Of a stretch of 64,000 bases of DNA, positions 11,104 through 22,998 are shown one piece after another. The translations under genes were made by a program, and so were the position numbers. Source of the DNA: Engraulis encrasicolus (lineage: Eukaryota > Chordata > Actinopteri > Clupeiformes > Engraulidae). Every line of letters starts with the position of its first letter. Positions within the stretch are counted from its first letter, which is position 1. The stretch spans positions 55,373,242 through 55,437,241 of the forward strand of contig NC_085860.1 of the NCBI RefSeq assembly GCF_034702125.1. Direction: 5' to 3'. The notes beneath the pieces were generated by a model that did no database searches, had not been told where the DNA came from, and saw only the letters and a list, made by a program, of their open reading frames with translations.

Positions 11104-11576
11104 TGGGCGGGGCAGATAAGTGTGTGTGATGGTGGGGGTGCAGGAACTGCCAGCATCAAAGCTCTGTGCTAACACGCTTTGGGCAAATTTACTCAAGGCC
11201 AAGCTGACAGGGATACAAAAAGCATGACGAATGTCAGCTATTCCATGGTGGAAAAATGTTGATCACAAAAAAAAAAGAATACCGGTATGTAGCGCTTGTG
11301 GAGAGCACACTAAGGTATTCTTATGTGCTGTACATGACTTATATACATTATAGTGCGTCTACTCTCTCATTCTATGGCATCCTGCTTCTTGGGGAGTTGG
11401 ATTTAGCGTCCTTGTTCAGTGGACTGTACACTGACTGACAAAAATCCAATTATAAACGAATGATCTATCATCCCATTTAAAAGAACTGTGACTAATGTTA
11501 TGGAATTTAACTGAACAAAATGCGTAGTCATGGTGGATACGGATATTTGACAATCATTCATCACTACTTTTATTTA
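11103..11576. other. Intergenic DNA, nothing recognised
   Basis: Mixed-composition sequence between the gcnt1-proximal microsatellite and the next repeat. No coding, RNA or repeat signal was recognised. Confidence 0.3.
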
Positions 11577-11614
11577 TTACCTCCGCCAAGGAGGTAATGT
11601 TTTCGGTCGTGTTG

Positions 11615-11616
<2 letters not shown>

Positions 11617-11696
<80 letters not shown>

Positions 11697-11723
11697 TTGT
11701 CTGTCTGTCTGTCTGTCTGTCTC

Positions 11724-11800
<77 letters not shown>
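11617..11800 (+). repeat. (TGTC)n microsatellite
   Basis: About 184 bases of (TGTC) units with regular TCTT interruptions, internal to the CTCCGCC repeat element. Confidence 0.95.
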
Positions 11801-11801
<1 letters not shown>

Positions 11802-12119
11802 AGCAGCATAACTCAAAAACTAATCAACGGATTTGGACGAAACTTTTTGGGTATTTGGGTGGTGATCCGGATCACGAACCGGAACCAGGACTTTTTAAAA
11901 GATTCTGTCAGTAGGATAACTCAAAAACGAATCAACTGATTTGGACGAAACTTTGTGGAGTTGATAGTAATGACCCAAGGAACAAGTGATTCAATTCTGG
12001 TGGTGATCCGGATCACGATCCGGAACCAGGACTTTTCCAAACGATTCTTCACCATCTAAACGCCCCCTAGTGACCAGAAATTGAATTGCGGGGACTCCAC
12101 AAAAAGAAGGCAGAAAGAC

Positions 12120-12473
12120 TAAAGCCAGGCTCAAACTACATGACTAGCGATTGTGTGTGCGATTTTGGGGTCGGGGTGCACCGCACACTAGAAGAGAATC
12201 GCAACTGTCAATCTTGTCGCTGCTCGCAGCCACCGAGACAATGCCCGATGTTTTATTTCCAGTCGCAAATATCAAACAGTGTTTGATTTCTACGATTTGC
12301 GATCGGCGACTCTTTGAGCTGCCAAAGTTCTATCTTAGAACGTCGCTCACGACGAGGAAATCTTTCCCGACAATCGCTTGCGATGGTCCTGGGGGTAACG
12401 TTCCAGCGATTGTCGTAAGGGGGGTTTTCAGCCGAGAATCGGGCCAACAATTGTGTAGTTTGAGCCAGGCTTA
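12120..12473. mobile_element. MITE with AGCCAGGCTCAAACTACA ends, nested
   Basis: The left end starts TAAAGCCAGGCTCAAACTAC and the right end is its inverse, GTAGTTTGAGCCAGGCTTA. The interior has further CGATTGTCG/GCGATT inverted motifs. It splits the surrounding repeat element between GGCAGAAAGACT and AGGGTGTAATATAGTC, a junction that is continuous in the copy near 47440. Confidence 0.75.
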
Positions 12474-12872
12474 AGGGTGTAATATAGTCAAATGTATCAA
12501 GCAGTTTCCTTGGTGGGGTCTGCACTCTCTGAGTGCTTCTAATTATTCATTACATCTAGGCTATAGGTGATGTAATGACAACTGTGTCAGTTCAGCAAAC
12601 CTTTAATACCTTAACGTACTAAATGCTAAATACTTACTAAATATTAGCCTATATGGTCACATCTCTTACATCAAAGATTGTCAATTTAAGTTTTATTAAT
12701 ATTGAATCTATCAAAACTGTTAAATTAAAGAACTGTGCTTCTCCTTGTTTATTCTACTTTTACTCAAGATCAGGTGACTCCATTGGTTCCTTCCTTTAAA
12801 GTGTTTCCTTGTTAATGTTTGTTTGTAAGCGGGATGTGGTAAGCCTTGTGGTGTGAGATGAGTCTTTTTCTC

Positions 12873-12937
12873 TCTTCTCTTCTCTTCTCTTCTCTTCTCT
12901 TCTCTTCTCTTCTCTTCTCTTCTCTTCTCTTCTCTTG
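12873..12937 (+). repeat. (TCTCT)n pentanucleotide microsatellite
   Basis: Thirteen near-perfect CTCTT/TCTCT units. Confidence 0.95.
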
Positions 12938-13564
12938 TCTTTACATTACATTTACACCACTGAACCTTTTATCCAACGTGACGGACAGGTATTACAAAGT
13001 ATTGCTTGGTTACAGTCCCTGGAGCAATGTGGGGGTAAGAATGAGTTCTGTCTTCGGGTTACAAGCCATCTCCAATGATTAGGACAGTAATAGGACAAAT
13101 GTTCCTTTTGGATGTGGCATATCTTAAAACCTACCAACGCTGATGATTGTTTTTTTTTTGTTTCAAATTGGCTCCCTCTGCATCAGAGGGTAAGTTTAAC
13201 ACATTACAGATTAACCTACACAAAAGATGTAGCCTATTTTGTCATAATGCTAAAAAAAATATATCCTCATCCGAATCCACAGATTCTGTAATAGAAAGGC
13301 CACATTCACAGGTTTATATCCATATTTGCATTCATGCAAATACTAGTACTACTGGTTTGATTGTTTACGTGTAAAGGTAGGCCTACTTCGCCTTTGCTCA
13401 GAAATAATGTCTGGGTCTGAGGACCTCTCAGCCCATGTGGGAAGCAGCTTTCCAGTGAAACAGCACTTTCCAGAAATAGAGCAGTTTCACTTTGAGTTAT
13501 TTAGCTAACTAAGCACAACTTGATGTGTTTCAGTTTGTGTCAAGTTTGTATCAGTTTTATTGGG

Positions 13565-13732
<168 letters not shown>

Positions 13733-14065
13733 GCCTATTCAAATGAAATTTCAGCAGGGGAATCATTGTTTGAAGTTGAAGAGTGAGGTGTGGCCGATAA
13801 CAGAGGGCATGCCGAAAACATGATCTCTTTTTTTCTTCTTCTTTTTTTCAGTGAAGAGAATATACACATGTACTGAATGCAGGTGTCTGTAGATGAGTGA
13901 AGTGAATGTGCATGTATGCATGTATGAGTGATGTGTTAAATTTGTACAATTGGTATCATGTGTGCTGCTGGACACCTTAATTTCCTTCGTAATTATTATA
14001 TGTGTATTGTATGGGCCATAATATACTGTAGCCTATGCTGTATGGCTTGTTCAAGTAGCATTACA

Positions 14066-15877
14066 TACACTGTAAGAAAATTTCCCTGCAAAATAACGGC
14101 AGTTACTGGCAATTATATTTACCTGTAATTCTACTGTTATTTCACACCAAAAATCAAATACAGCTCATTGCTGTTTAATGTATCACAGTATATAACATTT
14201 TTTCAGCAGCAATTGAACTGTTAAATAACAGTACTCTACAGAAAAATAACAGTACATTTCAGTTAAAAAGTTGAATTGTACTGTGTGATGACAGGCAAAT
14301 ACTGGGTCATAGTTGTATTCATGAATATGGCCATGGCAACTTCCCACCCCACCCATCATTCTCCATAACTGTGGTACCCTGGCCATGTTACCACCCCACC
14401 CTCCCATCGTTCACCATGACTGGAGTGCCTTGAGCATGATACTATGGCGCTATGCTGTATTGATAAAATGGTTTGCGGTGGTCCTTTGAAAGTGTGGGCA
14501 TGAATAAAATTTCAGAGTACGCAGTGCTATGTTACAATGATAGTGTTCAAGGTGGGCTTTTTACTGTATCTCTTGATGAGCCAATGATGAATATAGCATT
14601 GGTCAGTCTTTAAAAAAATATTTTGCACCAAGTAGCACAGCAAACAAGCAGCACTACAAGCTAGCTCTCAAAGCAATGCCTAATTTGCAGCAGGCACATT
14701 ATATGCAACAATGCCACAAATGATGCCACATACAGCAAGCTTTCACAAAGAGGAAAGTGTGTAAGCATGTAAGCAAGCTTGTAGGCAAACAAGTGCTATG
14801 CTGTGCCATGCAGGCCAGCCAGCAGGCAGGCAAGCAACTGAAGTGTGGATAGTCCAGATTTATATACAGGTGCAAAAGTACCATGTGACCAGAGTCATCA
14901 GGCCCTTGGCAGGTGACGCCCGTAATTGAATAATGGCATAACAGCCCTACTCAGGTGAGGCCAGGCACTGATTAGCAGATTGGTTTAGATGGGGCTGCTT
15001 GTTGCAAGAGTGTTACAAGTTCTTAAAATGTTTCAGCCATTCACACTTTCATCACTATCAAAATGCATGTGCTACTCACACTTTGCTGCATCAAGCACTT
15101 TTTAAGTATTGTAGTTTCCTTAGAAATTGTTTCATCATGCTTGATAGTATCAGTTAATCTTTAACCAGTCAGAATGACTTCAGTTCCTCAGGTGGTATTG
15201 AAGTTTGATGGTGATCACGGACAAGTGGAGGATGAATGGGTTTCAATGGTGCTGCCTTAAATAACTTGTTATTTTCTAGAGATGCACCGGATCCGGTTCC
15301 GGTTCCGGATCCGTCAGGATAATAGAGTTTTTCACAGGGTCCGGGTCCGGCAGGATCTTAAGCAGTGGATCCGGTATCCGGCATGTTACCTAAAAATCAG
15401 GGTCTGGTGCCTGTCTAGCCTAGGCTTTTCAGTCTTTCACAACCCAAGTTCAAGTTCAAGTTCAAGTAGGTAACCCCAATCACTGCATGGAGTGAAATCC
15501 CTTTGGAAGCGGCTATTGCAGGCAGTGTGGCAATAAGCCAATGAGTCTAAAAAATAGTTTGCGCCAACGTAATAAAAAGGGCCCACGTGTGCGAGTAGAC
15601 TATATGTTTCAACCCTTTTGTAGGATCCGGTATCCGGTTCCGGATCCGGCAGGATCTTATTCAGTGGATCTGGTATCCGGCAGGATCCTAAAAATCAGGA
15701 TCCGGTGCATCCCTATTTTTTTCCACAACAGCGAATACTGCTATTGTGCAGTACTTACTGTTTATGCTCAATATGTGACTCAAAGTAATATTTTCACAGT
15801 AGTTGTCTGTTTTTTCGAAAAACAGTAGAATGCTGTTGCAGAATTGCCGTAAATAAACAGCTATTTGTTACAGTGTA
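14066..15877. mobile_element. TIR element, TACACTGTAA ends, with nested hAT-like MITE
   Basis: The left end reads TACACTGTAAGAAAATTTCC and the right end is its inverse, TTACAGTGTA preceded by inverted CAGTTATTTG-type motifs. This terminal type is very common in teleosts. About 1.4 kb remain when the 439-bp inner element (15277-15715) is removed. No transposase ORF is seen, so it is non-autonomous or decayed. Confidence 0.6.
15277..15715. mobile_element. hAT-like MITE, TAGAGATGCACCGGATCCGG ends
   Basis: It begins TAGAGATGCACCGGATCCGG and ends ATCCGGTGCATCCCTA. Flanks TTATTTTC and TTTTTTTC agree at 7 of 8 bases, in keeping with a hAT target duplication. The interior consists of repeated GGATCCGG blocks. 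Confidence 0.7.
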
Positions 15878-16130
15878 TACTATATGGGCTGTTTAGGTGT
15901 CCTCTGTGGCATGGTGTGGTGAGAATGAATGTTTTGTTCACTGATCACTTCATGTAAGGCACATTTCTACTGTAGGAGTACACAGCAACAGTGTGGTTTT
16001 ACACTGAAAGAATGCTTTCTACCGTATTGGCCAGAATAGATGACGGGGGTTTTGTTCTTTAAAAAAATGTCTTTACAGCTGGGTAATCTTATAGTCAGGG
16101 TCGTCTAATATCCGGGTCAATATAATTAAC

Positions 16131-17692
16131 TGAAAAGATAAAAAAAACAAAAAAAAAACTTTTGAGGCACTCCTTACTAAAGTTAAAAATCCTTTATTAA
16201 ACCTAGTGCTAGGAGGGAACTATGATGGTAATAGAGGTCATGAATACAAATATTGAGGGGTGGGGGTGGGGTTTAGATTAAAACGGCTTCTCCTATAGGG
16301 AAACTTGGTGGATTGTGAAATTGAATCCCGCAACATTTCAGGCCTCATTGAGGATGTGGACTTTTCTCCATTTTTATAATCTGCCCTACTGCCTTGTATG
16401 GACTGAGGAATTGGACTCTTGGATGGACTCTGATGGATTGAGTAAAAAAAAGAAAAAAAAATTAAATGGTATTTCTTTTGGTTTGGGGAGACACTGATAA
16501 ATGTTTGTGTTAGTATTTACCTTGTGTGGGTTGTAGGAGTGGGGTTTTTGAGTCATGTGACTTAGCTCCACCTCCGTACCTCAATAAGGTCGTTCATGAT
16601 GGCGTTTTTTAGGCCAGGCAGCAAATTTGCTAGGCAGCGAGTCATGTCACATGGCGTTAACCCTATCCAGACTGGGGGGGTGCTAAAAGTGCCAGCACCA
16701 ACTTTGATGTTGTATAATTCCTTAACGACTTAAGCTATTACTACGAAACTTTGTGACTTTTCCTAACATTTAGTTGGCTGCAGTTAAGTACCGAAAGAAT
16801 AAGTTTATAATTTTTGCCGTTGCCATGGCAACGGTTTTCTGACCGGTTTGTCTGACCAAACATCACTTTACCATATCTATGACGCCATATATTTTCATAT
16901 TTTTGTGTTATTTCCATTAGCATCAGACAACTTTGCGAGCATTTAAGTGGTTTGAAGCATAAAATCATTCAAATTTAAGTGCATTACCTAAATTTGATGG
17001 AAAATACATTATGGCGAGATTTTGGGCAAGATAATGATGTCATAAAGACGTCATAATACCAGATAATTACAAAAGTATGTCATTCATAGATGTCCATATG
17101 TAGATCATCTCCCCCAATTTTCGTAGTCATATTGTATTCCGTTTATGAGTTATGAGGGGGGGGTCAAAAGAGCCCCCCCCAGGCCCAGGAATGCCAAAAA
17201 AGCCCAGTCTGAATAGGGTTAAACCATCGCGGGAACAAAAGTTTTGTCAAGCAGCCACGCAGTACCACAAGAGCTACTGCTGGGCAGAAGACCTCCTCCA
17301 TGCCGTCGGTAATCTGCGGTGATTGGCATTCATCAATCTGACGTGAATTGCAGGTGTAGCCCACATGCTTGTGAGGCAGTTCACTCGCTGCTCCAAGTAG
17401 GAAGCAGCGTTTTTATGTCTTGGGAAATCACGTTAGAAAAAACTGTCCAACTTGTTCGCCAAGCATTCAACTCCACCTTTATTATACTAAGGAGATCTCG
17501 TGTTGATCAAGCATTTTTATGCTTCGTTGCGTCCGTACCTATTGATACCTTTCACCTACAATTATTTGCTATGCCCTGATGAAGACAATATGTTGAATCA
17601 CATAGACATGTAGCCACTAGCCAGAGTTTCATACAGGGTTTTTACTTTACTAAGGAGTGCCTCAAAGTTGAAAAAAAAAATCTTTTCAGGGC
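16131..17692. mobile_element. Element with 50-60 bp inverted ends and hammerhead-like core
   Basis: Positions 16131-16200 and 17636-17692 are inverted repeats containing GAGGCACTCCTTA and AAAGTTAAAAATCC/GGGTTTTTACTTT. Just inside the right arm, 17575-17605 carries CCTGATGAAGACA followed by GTTGAATCACATAGAC, a decayed form of the CTGANGA...GAAAC core seen elsewhere in the window. No complete ORF is present. It is a candidate Penelope-like fragment or an unrelated foldback. Confidence 0.45.
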
Positions 17693-18040
17693 TGTTTGTA
17701 CACCCACGTTTTTTTTGAGTGTTTTTTTTTAAGACTTGGATAAGTGACCCAGGAAGCATTCCCTTCTCTCCTTTTGATAATATACTAAAATACTGTCGTT
17801 AGATGCTTTACGCCGGGGCACATCAGCTTTATTTTTTATTTAAATAAATACATAAAAAACTCATTTTTTGGACACTGGACGCAGCCAATTAGAATGTTTC
17901 CCAGCAGGGTCCAGCGTTGCCAGACGTGCGATAATTATCCTATTTGTAGGCTACTGTAATTTTGTCCATTTGTGCTTTGTACAATAAAAAAAACCCATGA
18001 TGTACGATAATTTCAGAGTTGTCATTCAGTTCATTTAGAT

Positions 18041-18361
18041 CAGTGGTTCTCAAAGTGTGGTCCGGGGACCACTGGAGGTCCACGACAGAGCTCAAGTGGT
18101 CCGCAAAGGGATTTCAACTTTTCCAATACAAGCTAGCAGAAGGCTATATATGTAACACATTATTACAAAGCCAAACATGTCTGAAGTCATATTTTCACCA
18201 CAATAAGACAGGCTTGTAAATGTGAATAACAAGTAAGTGATCTGCATCAAAATTAGTGTTGCAATAGCACCCGTCAACTGTCAATTCAGTTGTCAGGTGG
18301 TCCCTGGGCATTTTTGGGGGAACAAAGTGGTCCTTGGTCTGAAAAAGTTTGAAAATCACTG
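18041..18361. mobile_element. hAT-like MITE, CAGTGGTTCTCAAA ends
   Basis: It begins CAGTGGTTCTCAAAGTGTGG and ends TTTGAAAATCACTG. Flanks ATTTAGAT and AACTAGAT agree at 6 of 8 bases. The subterminal GGTCC blocks resemble those of the element at 46626-47000. Confidence 0.65.
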
Positions 18362-18654
18362 AACTAGATGCCTCGAAACAACATTTTGGACATTGTATGT
18401 TCATTTCCTCCCAAAAAGTCCACAAAAACTATAATTTTGAGGTGTTGGTTCGATACGATAATTCAGCATTTTCCATCTGGCAACACTGGCAGTATCTCGA
18501 ATCTGTATTCATGCTGCTTTGACTGACTCATGGCCTCGTTTCATTTTCCTGATAACAGTAGAGCCTGTTTGGTGGCTTCATGTCATACACGGGTAGCCTA
18601 TGCCTATCTGTTGTTTGATTTCCTTGTTCTGATAATCATGTATTCTTGTCCTTG

Positions 18655-19302
18655 TTAAAGGAACAGTCCGCCGTGTTTCAATAATAAAGTATGTTCTTCT
18701 CTGACCTGTGATTAGTTCATCCCGACCTGTCTTCGGACGCACCCCCAGTCAGCAGCACACGCCGCAACGACTCGTTAGCATTAGCTTAGCTCAGCTTTGC
18801 CTTGGGGAGCATTGGGTGCTTTTAGTTAGAAGTGACCAAATTGTTTCCTGTGTTCCCTTAAACACCCTTGCACGACTACCGATCCAAAAGTAGTTGAACC
18901 AAATGAAATGTGGCGATTTTGTATCTAGAAAAAGAAATGGCACTGTAATGAAAGGCGTAGTAACACATTCGGAGCACTTGGCACATTGATATCTTCACTA
19001 GTTCCCCCCTTTCCCCCCTCTCCTTTCAAGCAAGAGAACTAGGAGCGAAGATATCAATGTGCCAAAGTCAAAGTGCTCTGAATTTGTTACGCCTTTCATT
19101 GAAGTGGCATTTCTTTATCTAGATATAAAATCGCCAGGTTTCATTTGGTGCAAATACTTTTGGAGCGAAGCTAATGCTAACGAGTTAGTGCTGGGCGCGT
19201 TGCTGACTGGGGCCGCGTCCGAAGACGAGATAGGTCGGGAGGAACTCATTACAGGTCAGAGAAGAACATACTTTATTAAAACACAATGAACTGTTCCTTT
19301 AA
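18655..19302. mobile_element. 648-bp foldback element (long near-perfect palindrome)
   Basis: Each half of about 310 bp is the inverse of the other. The ends are TTAAAGGAACAGT, and shared blocks in both arms include AAGTATGTTCTTCTCTGACC, TCGTTAGCATTAGCTT, TGGCGATTTT and GATATCTTC. The spacer is a short CCCCCCTTTCCCCCC tract around 19005. It would form a very long stem in RNA or single-stranded DNA. Confidence 0.85.
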
Positions 19303-20321
19303 AGGTGCCATGGTTTTGAATCCATTTTTACAAGTTCATCTGAAATTAACATATTATTTTCATGTTAGATGGTGTTAATTTAGACCTCAAATGTCTCCCT
19401 GACAGCAATAGGGTTCTGTGTCCTCCTCTGTAAAGCAGTGGTCTTTCTGTGTGTCCTTAGGACTGTCAGCTGTCCTATCATAAAAGTAGCCAAGGTGTCG
19501 GGTCACTCACCCACTAACTGAGAATAGAGACTGTGGTGGTCAGTTAGTGGCCCAAGAGCATGAATAACTAAGGGTCAGTCCAAGCTGACACCTCAAGGCT
19601 GAAAGGATGGACAAGCTCCTTTGGTTTCTGCTTGGGTTGACCACTCCAACTTCAAACTGTATTGGGTAAAATGTATTCTTGTATCTTCTTGCTTCTTCTC
19701 AGTTATGGGTTAATACAAAGAATAACAAAGGTTTTTAGGATGAGCACTTATATCGTATACAGGCCAAGACAAATTGTGCTTTTGACTTTATTTAGTATAT
19801 GATAATAAATGTTTCAATGTGTGTTCCAAAACCCTTAAAAATGTAGCTGCATTGAAAAGATCGCCGCGTTTAATTTCTTAACACCACCTTCAAGTGCTCT
19901 CATCCCAAGACTCCACCTCCAAGACACGTCCTTGATGGTTTAAACTTTAAACACATCTGTTCTGGGAACACCTTGTCAGGAAAGACAAATTCCACAAAGT
20001 CTGAAGATATACTGCTTAATAACTTGTCTTGGGTCAGCAAGGAGTAGTGAATGATCACTAGGCTACTATATTGTACATTAATTAAAAAATTATACTTTAA
20101 AAGTCACCCCTTCTAACCACTTAATATAGCATAGGCCTACTATTGTTTCTTTGACAGTTCTAAGAAAACTGCCATTTAAAAAAAACACATGCCATTCATT
20201 GGTTGTCTCCTCCCGTCTGTTGACCCTTGTACTGCTTATATTACCATTTGTTTAACCACAAGGACACGTTTTAACAGAATGCATAGCATTTCAACAGCTC
20301 TTCCTCTCTCTGTCTCTGTCA

Positions 20322-20324
<3 letters not shown>
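19303..20324. other. Intergenic DNA, nothing recognised
   Basis: About 1 kb of average AT-rich sequence without coding signals or clear repeat ends. Confidence 0.3.

Positions 20325-20402
<78 letters not shown>
20325..20402 (+). repeat. (TC)n microsatellite
   Basis: Near-perfect TC dinucleotide tract of about 78 bases. Confidence 0.97.
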
Positions 20403-20406
<4 letters not shown>

Positions 20407-20616
20407 TATTCAAGACAAGAAAGAAAAAGCAGTTTGCACACCACATTTTTAGTACTGAACTATGAAATCAAGACAAAGTTCCCATATGTAATAGCTTTTA
20501 TTTTATGCGGTCTTTATAAGCTACTGTATGTGGCCTTCTGTTTGTTAAAGTGTAATGTTATCTAGAGATGGCGTTGAGTCCTGTTATCTGAAGGCTGTAC
20601 GCCTGATAAGGCAGAC

Positions 20617-20985
20617 ACTGAGAGAGATACTAACGTTTTGTGAAGTAAGTCGTAGCGACCTATTATTTTAAGTAAAAAACATCTAAAATATGACATATGA
20701 CAAATAAAATATCTTGTATCTTTATCTTGTATCTTGTATGTAAAGAGTTCTGTGATAACTGAGAGAGATACTAACGTTTTGTGAAGTAAGTCGTAGCGAC
20801 CTATTACTTTAAGTAAAAAACATGTAAAATATGACATATGACAAATAAAATATCTTGTATCTTTATCTTGTATCTTGTATGTAAAGAGTTCTGTGATAAC
20901 TGAGAGAGATACTAACGTTTTGTGAAGTAAGTCGTAGCGACCTATTATTTTAAGTAAAAAACATCTAAAGAGTTCTGTGATGAAT
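20617..20985 (+). repeat. Tandem repeat, about 141-bp unit, 2.6 copies
   Basis: The unit contains GAGAGAGATACTAACGTTTT, GTCGTAGCGACCTATTA and ATCTTGTATCTTTATCTTG. It starts near 20617, 20758 and 20900, and the copies are nearly identical. The third is cut short and resumes with AGAGTTCTGTGAT. Confidence 0.85.
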
Positions 20986-21146
20986 GGGTAGGATAATGAT
21001 TGCGAGTCAGTTTAGATTTAGGGAACTGGACTTCTTTTTGGATTTTAAAATAAGTCTAGTCGCCTACTAAACTCCTTTGACTAAGATGACCTGGATGAAT
21101 GGGAATTTCCAGACACAATGGTTGTATTAGCCGTCATGGGTAAGGG

Positions 21147-22654
21147 CAGGGCCGGTTCTGGCTTATTTGGTGCCCTAGGCGAGTTTGATTTCTGGCGCCC
21201 CCCCCCCCCCCCCCCCCCCCCCGGGCCCCCCCCCCGCCCCCCCCCCCCACCCCCCCACCCCCCACCTTTGAAAGAAAAAAAAAATCTTTCTTATACCTCA
21301 CAGAACACAAGACTAATATCCTTAGTAAGCTTAACTAAATAGTATCAAGAACAATAACCGTTTTTCATCAAATGGATTTATGGTTCTTTTTGACAGGCGA
21401 CCAACACATCAGATTGAGTCGCATGAAAGTAGCTTCACTGTGTGGTGTGTTGGATGTGATGGTGGTGGGGCCCCCAACCCCAGATGAGAGGGAGGTTATC
21501 AATGTGTTTGAATTGTAACGTGAAATTGAAATGCCAGGAGAGTGATACAGTAGCCTACATTTGCATGTAAAATGCATGTGTAGACAATAAGCCTACCAAG
21601 GAGGTCTGCATTGATCTACACTATCTACAGCATCACAAAGCATGGCAGCATAACAATTTTAATAAGCTACACATTTGTGCTGTCTTCCAAACCAACTTCA
21701 TTTCTGGACTGGAAATAGTGGTGCATTTGTGAGTAGGAGAATGAGAAGGGGGCTATCTATGTGTTTGGAGGGACAGGGTGAGAGAAAGGGAGAAGAGCTG
21801 TCACGCTATTGAATTTCATAATATACAAAATATAGTAAATAGCCTCACTTGTCTGCTGTGCATGGTTCTGTTACATGATTAATGTAGGCTATGTCATTCT
21901 GGTCTGGAAATTAATGTTTTTTTAAGCTTACAACAAGCAGGTAATTCATGTGGATGGAAGGAGATATGGCAGCTAAAATTGTTTTAAACATTGCACCAGT
22001 CTTACTTTACATTGCTTGTCAACCTAAGCAAGTATTATGATATCAGGTGGGTGTTAGTGAGTAGTGAGTAGGCTACTAACAGCTACTTTACTGGATTCCA
22101 TTGCTTGGGATATTGGCTAATGTTAGCATGCTAACTAGCGATTTCTCTGATCAAAAACAAAGCTCTTTTTCTCTCTAATTCCAAATAGTAACCTCATAAC
22201 TATTAGGCTTTCCATAATCACAAACGGTTGCTGATTAAATCACATAGTTCCAAAACACCCTCTGAAACTCCTGCATCATGCAATGAGTGGTTTAATGAGA
22301 ACATAATAATCTCCATCCAGCAGAGCAGCACTACTGTTTGCGCTTGCCCCCTCTGTCTCTGGAGTGAGTCTCCAAATTCAAAATAGACCGCACGCTGTCA
22401 CTCGTCCCGCCCCCTTTCTCAGAACTGTCTGTTTATTGGTTCACAGCCTTCCCAGAGACAGTTGGAAGAGATATTACTATTGGCTGAGGGGCGCTTTGCC
22501 GTGAGGAGCGCTTTCGCCACTCTTTGTTGATTGCGACTTCATAAAAAAACTTCACATCGCAAAATTACGCATAGGAGAGCGCCATTTCGGCGCCCCTTCT
22601 TCACATGGCGCTCTAGGCGACCGCCTAGCCGGCCTATGCTAAAAACCGGCCCTG
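21147..22654 (+). mobile_element. Non-autonomous hAT-like element, copy 1 of a 1.5-kb family
   Basis: The ends are CAGGGCCGGTTCTGGC and its approximate inverse AAAAACCGGCCCTG. Flanks GGTAAGGG and GGTAAGCG agree at 7 of 8 bases and are SINE sequence. A 60-base C-rich tract lies near the left end. No transposase ORF was found. A highly similar copy in inverse orientation is at 41545-43009. Confidence 0.85.
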
Positions 22655-22669
22655 GGTAAGCGGTTAGGG

Positions 22670-22998
22670 CAGGGCTATTCAATTAGAATTTCATCTGGGC
22701 CACATTTCGAAACCAAGAACTACAGTCGGGCCGCACATTTTCAGACATCACGACCACTGAAATGACACTTAAAATCAGTAGTCCACAAACAAATTTCAAA
22801 CATGTTCCTCTAACCTAAAACGTAACCAAATTGAATGTGAATGTATAAGACAAGCAGAAGATTCACAAGCAAATAATGTGTTGTACTGCAGTAACAAAAC
22901 TGAAATGTATACTGCTTCAGTTGGGGGCCATGCCTGGGCCGCATGTGGACTGCATCTGGGCCGCATGTGGCCCTCGGGCCTCCAATTGAATAGCCCTG
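22670..22998 (+). mobile_element. hAT-like MITE, CAGGGCTATTCAATT ends
   Basis: It starts CAGGGCTATTCAATTAGAAT and ends CCAATTGAATAGCCCTG. It is flanked by an exact 8-bp duplication GGTTAGGG (22662-22669 and 22999-23006). Only 8 SINE bases separate it from copy 1 of the 1.5-kb element. A relative is at 58926-59318. Confidence 0.9.

Larger units (their letters stand above)
11577..12541 (+). mobile_element. ACCTCCGCCAAGGAGGT repeat element, with microsatellite and nested MITE
   Basis: The element opens with the palindromic ACCTCCGCCAAGGAGGT, followed by TTATG-like sequence, a (TGTC)n tract and CAGCATAACTCAAAAACTAA. It ends CTTGGTGGGGTCTGCACTCT and then TGAGTGCTTCTA. A shorter copy is at 47166-47515 and a 5' fragment at 39903-39990. 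Comparison with the 47-kb copy shows that 12120-12473 is a later insertion. No coding capacity is seen. Confidence 0.65.

Noticed and set aside
11617..11800. CRISPR-like or other spaced repeat arrays
   Set aside because: All arrays are microsatellites or head-to-tail tandem repeats without unique spacers, in a vertebrate genome.
21129..21146. Possible tRNA genes at the SINE heads
   Set aside because: Box A/B-like motifs are present, but the copies share long non-tRNA bodies and tails and are dispersed; they are SINEs. No cloverleaf with a proper anticodon arm was seen.
21197..21270. Poly-proline protein encoded by the C-rich tract
   Set aside because: The C-rich run belongs to the non-autonomous hAT-like element and varies in length between the two copies, as expected for a simple repeat.
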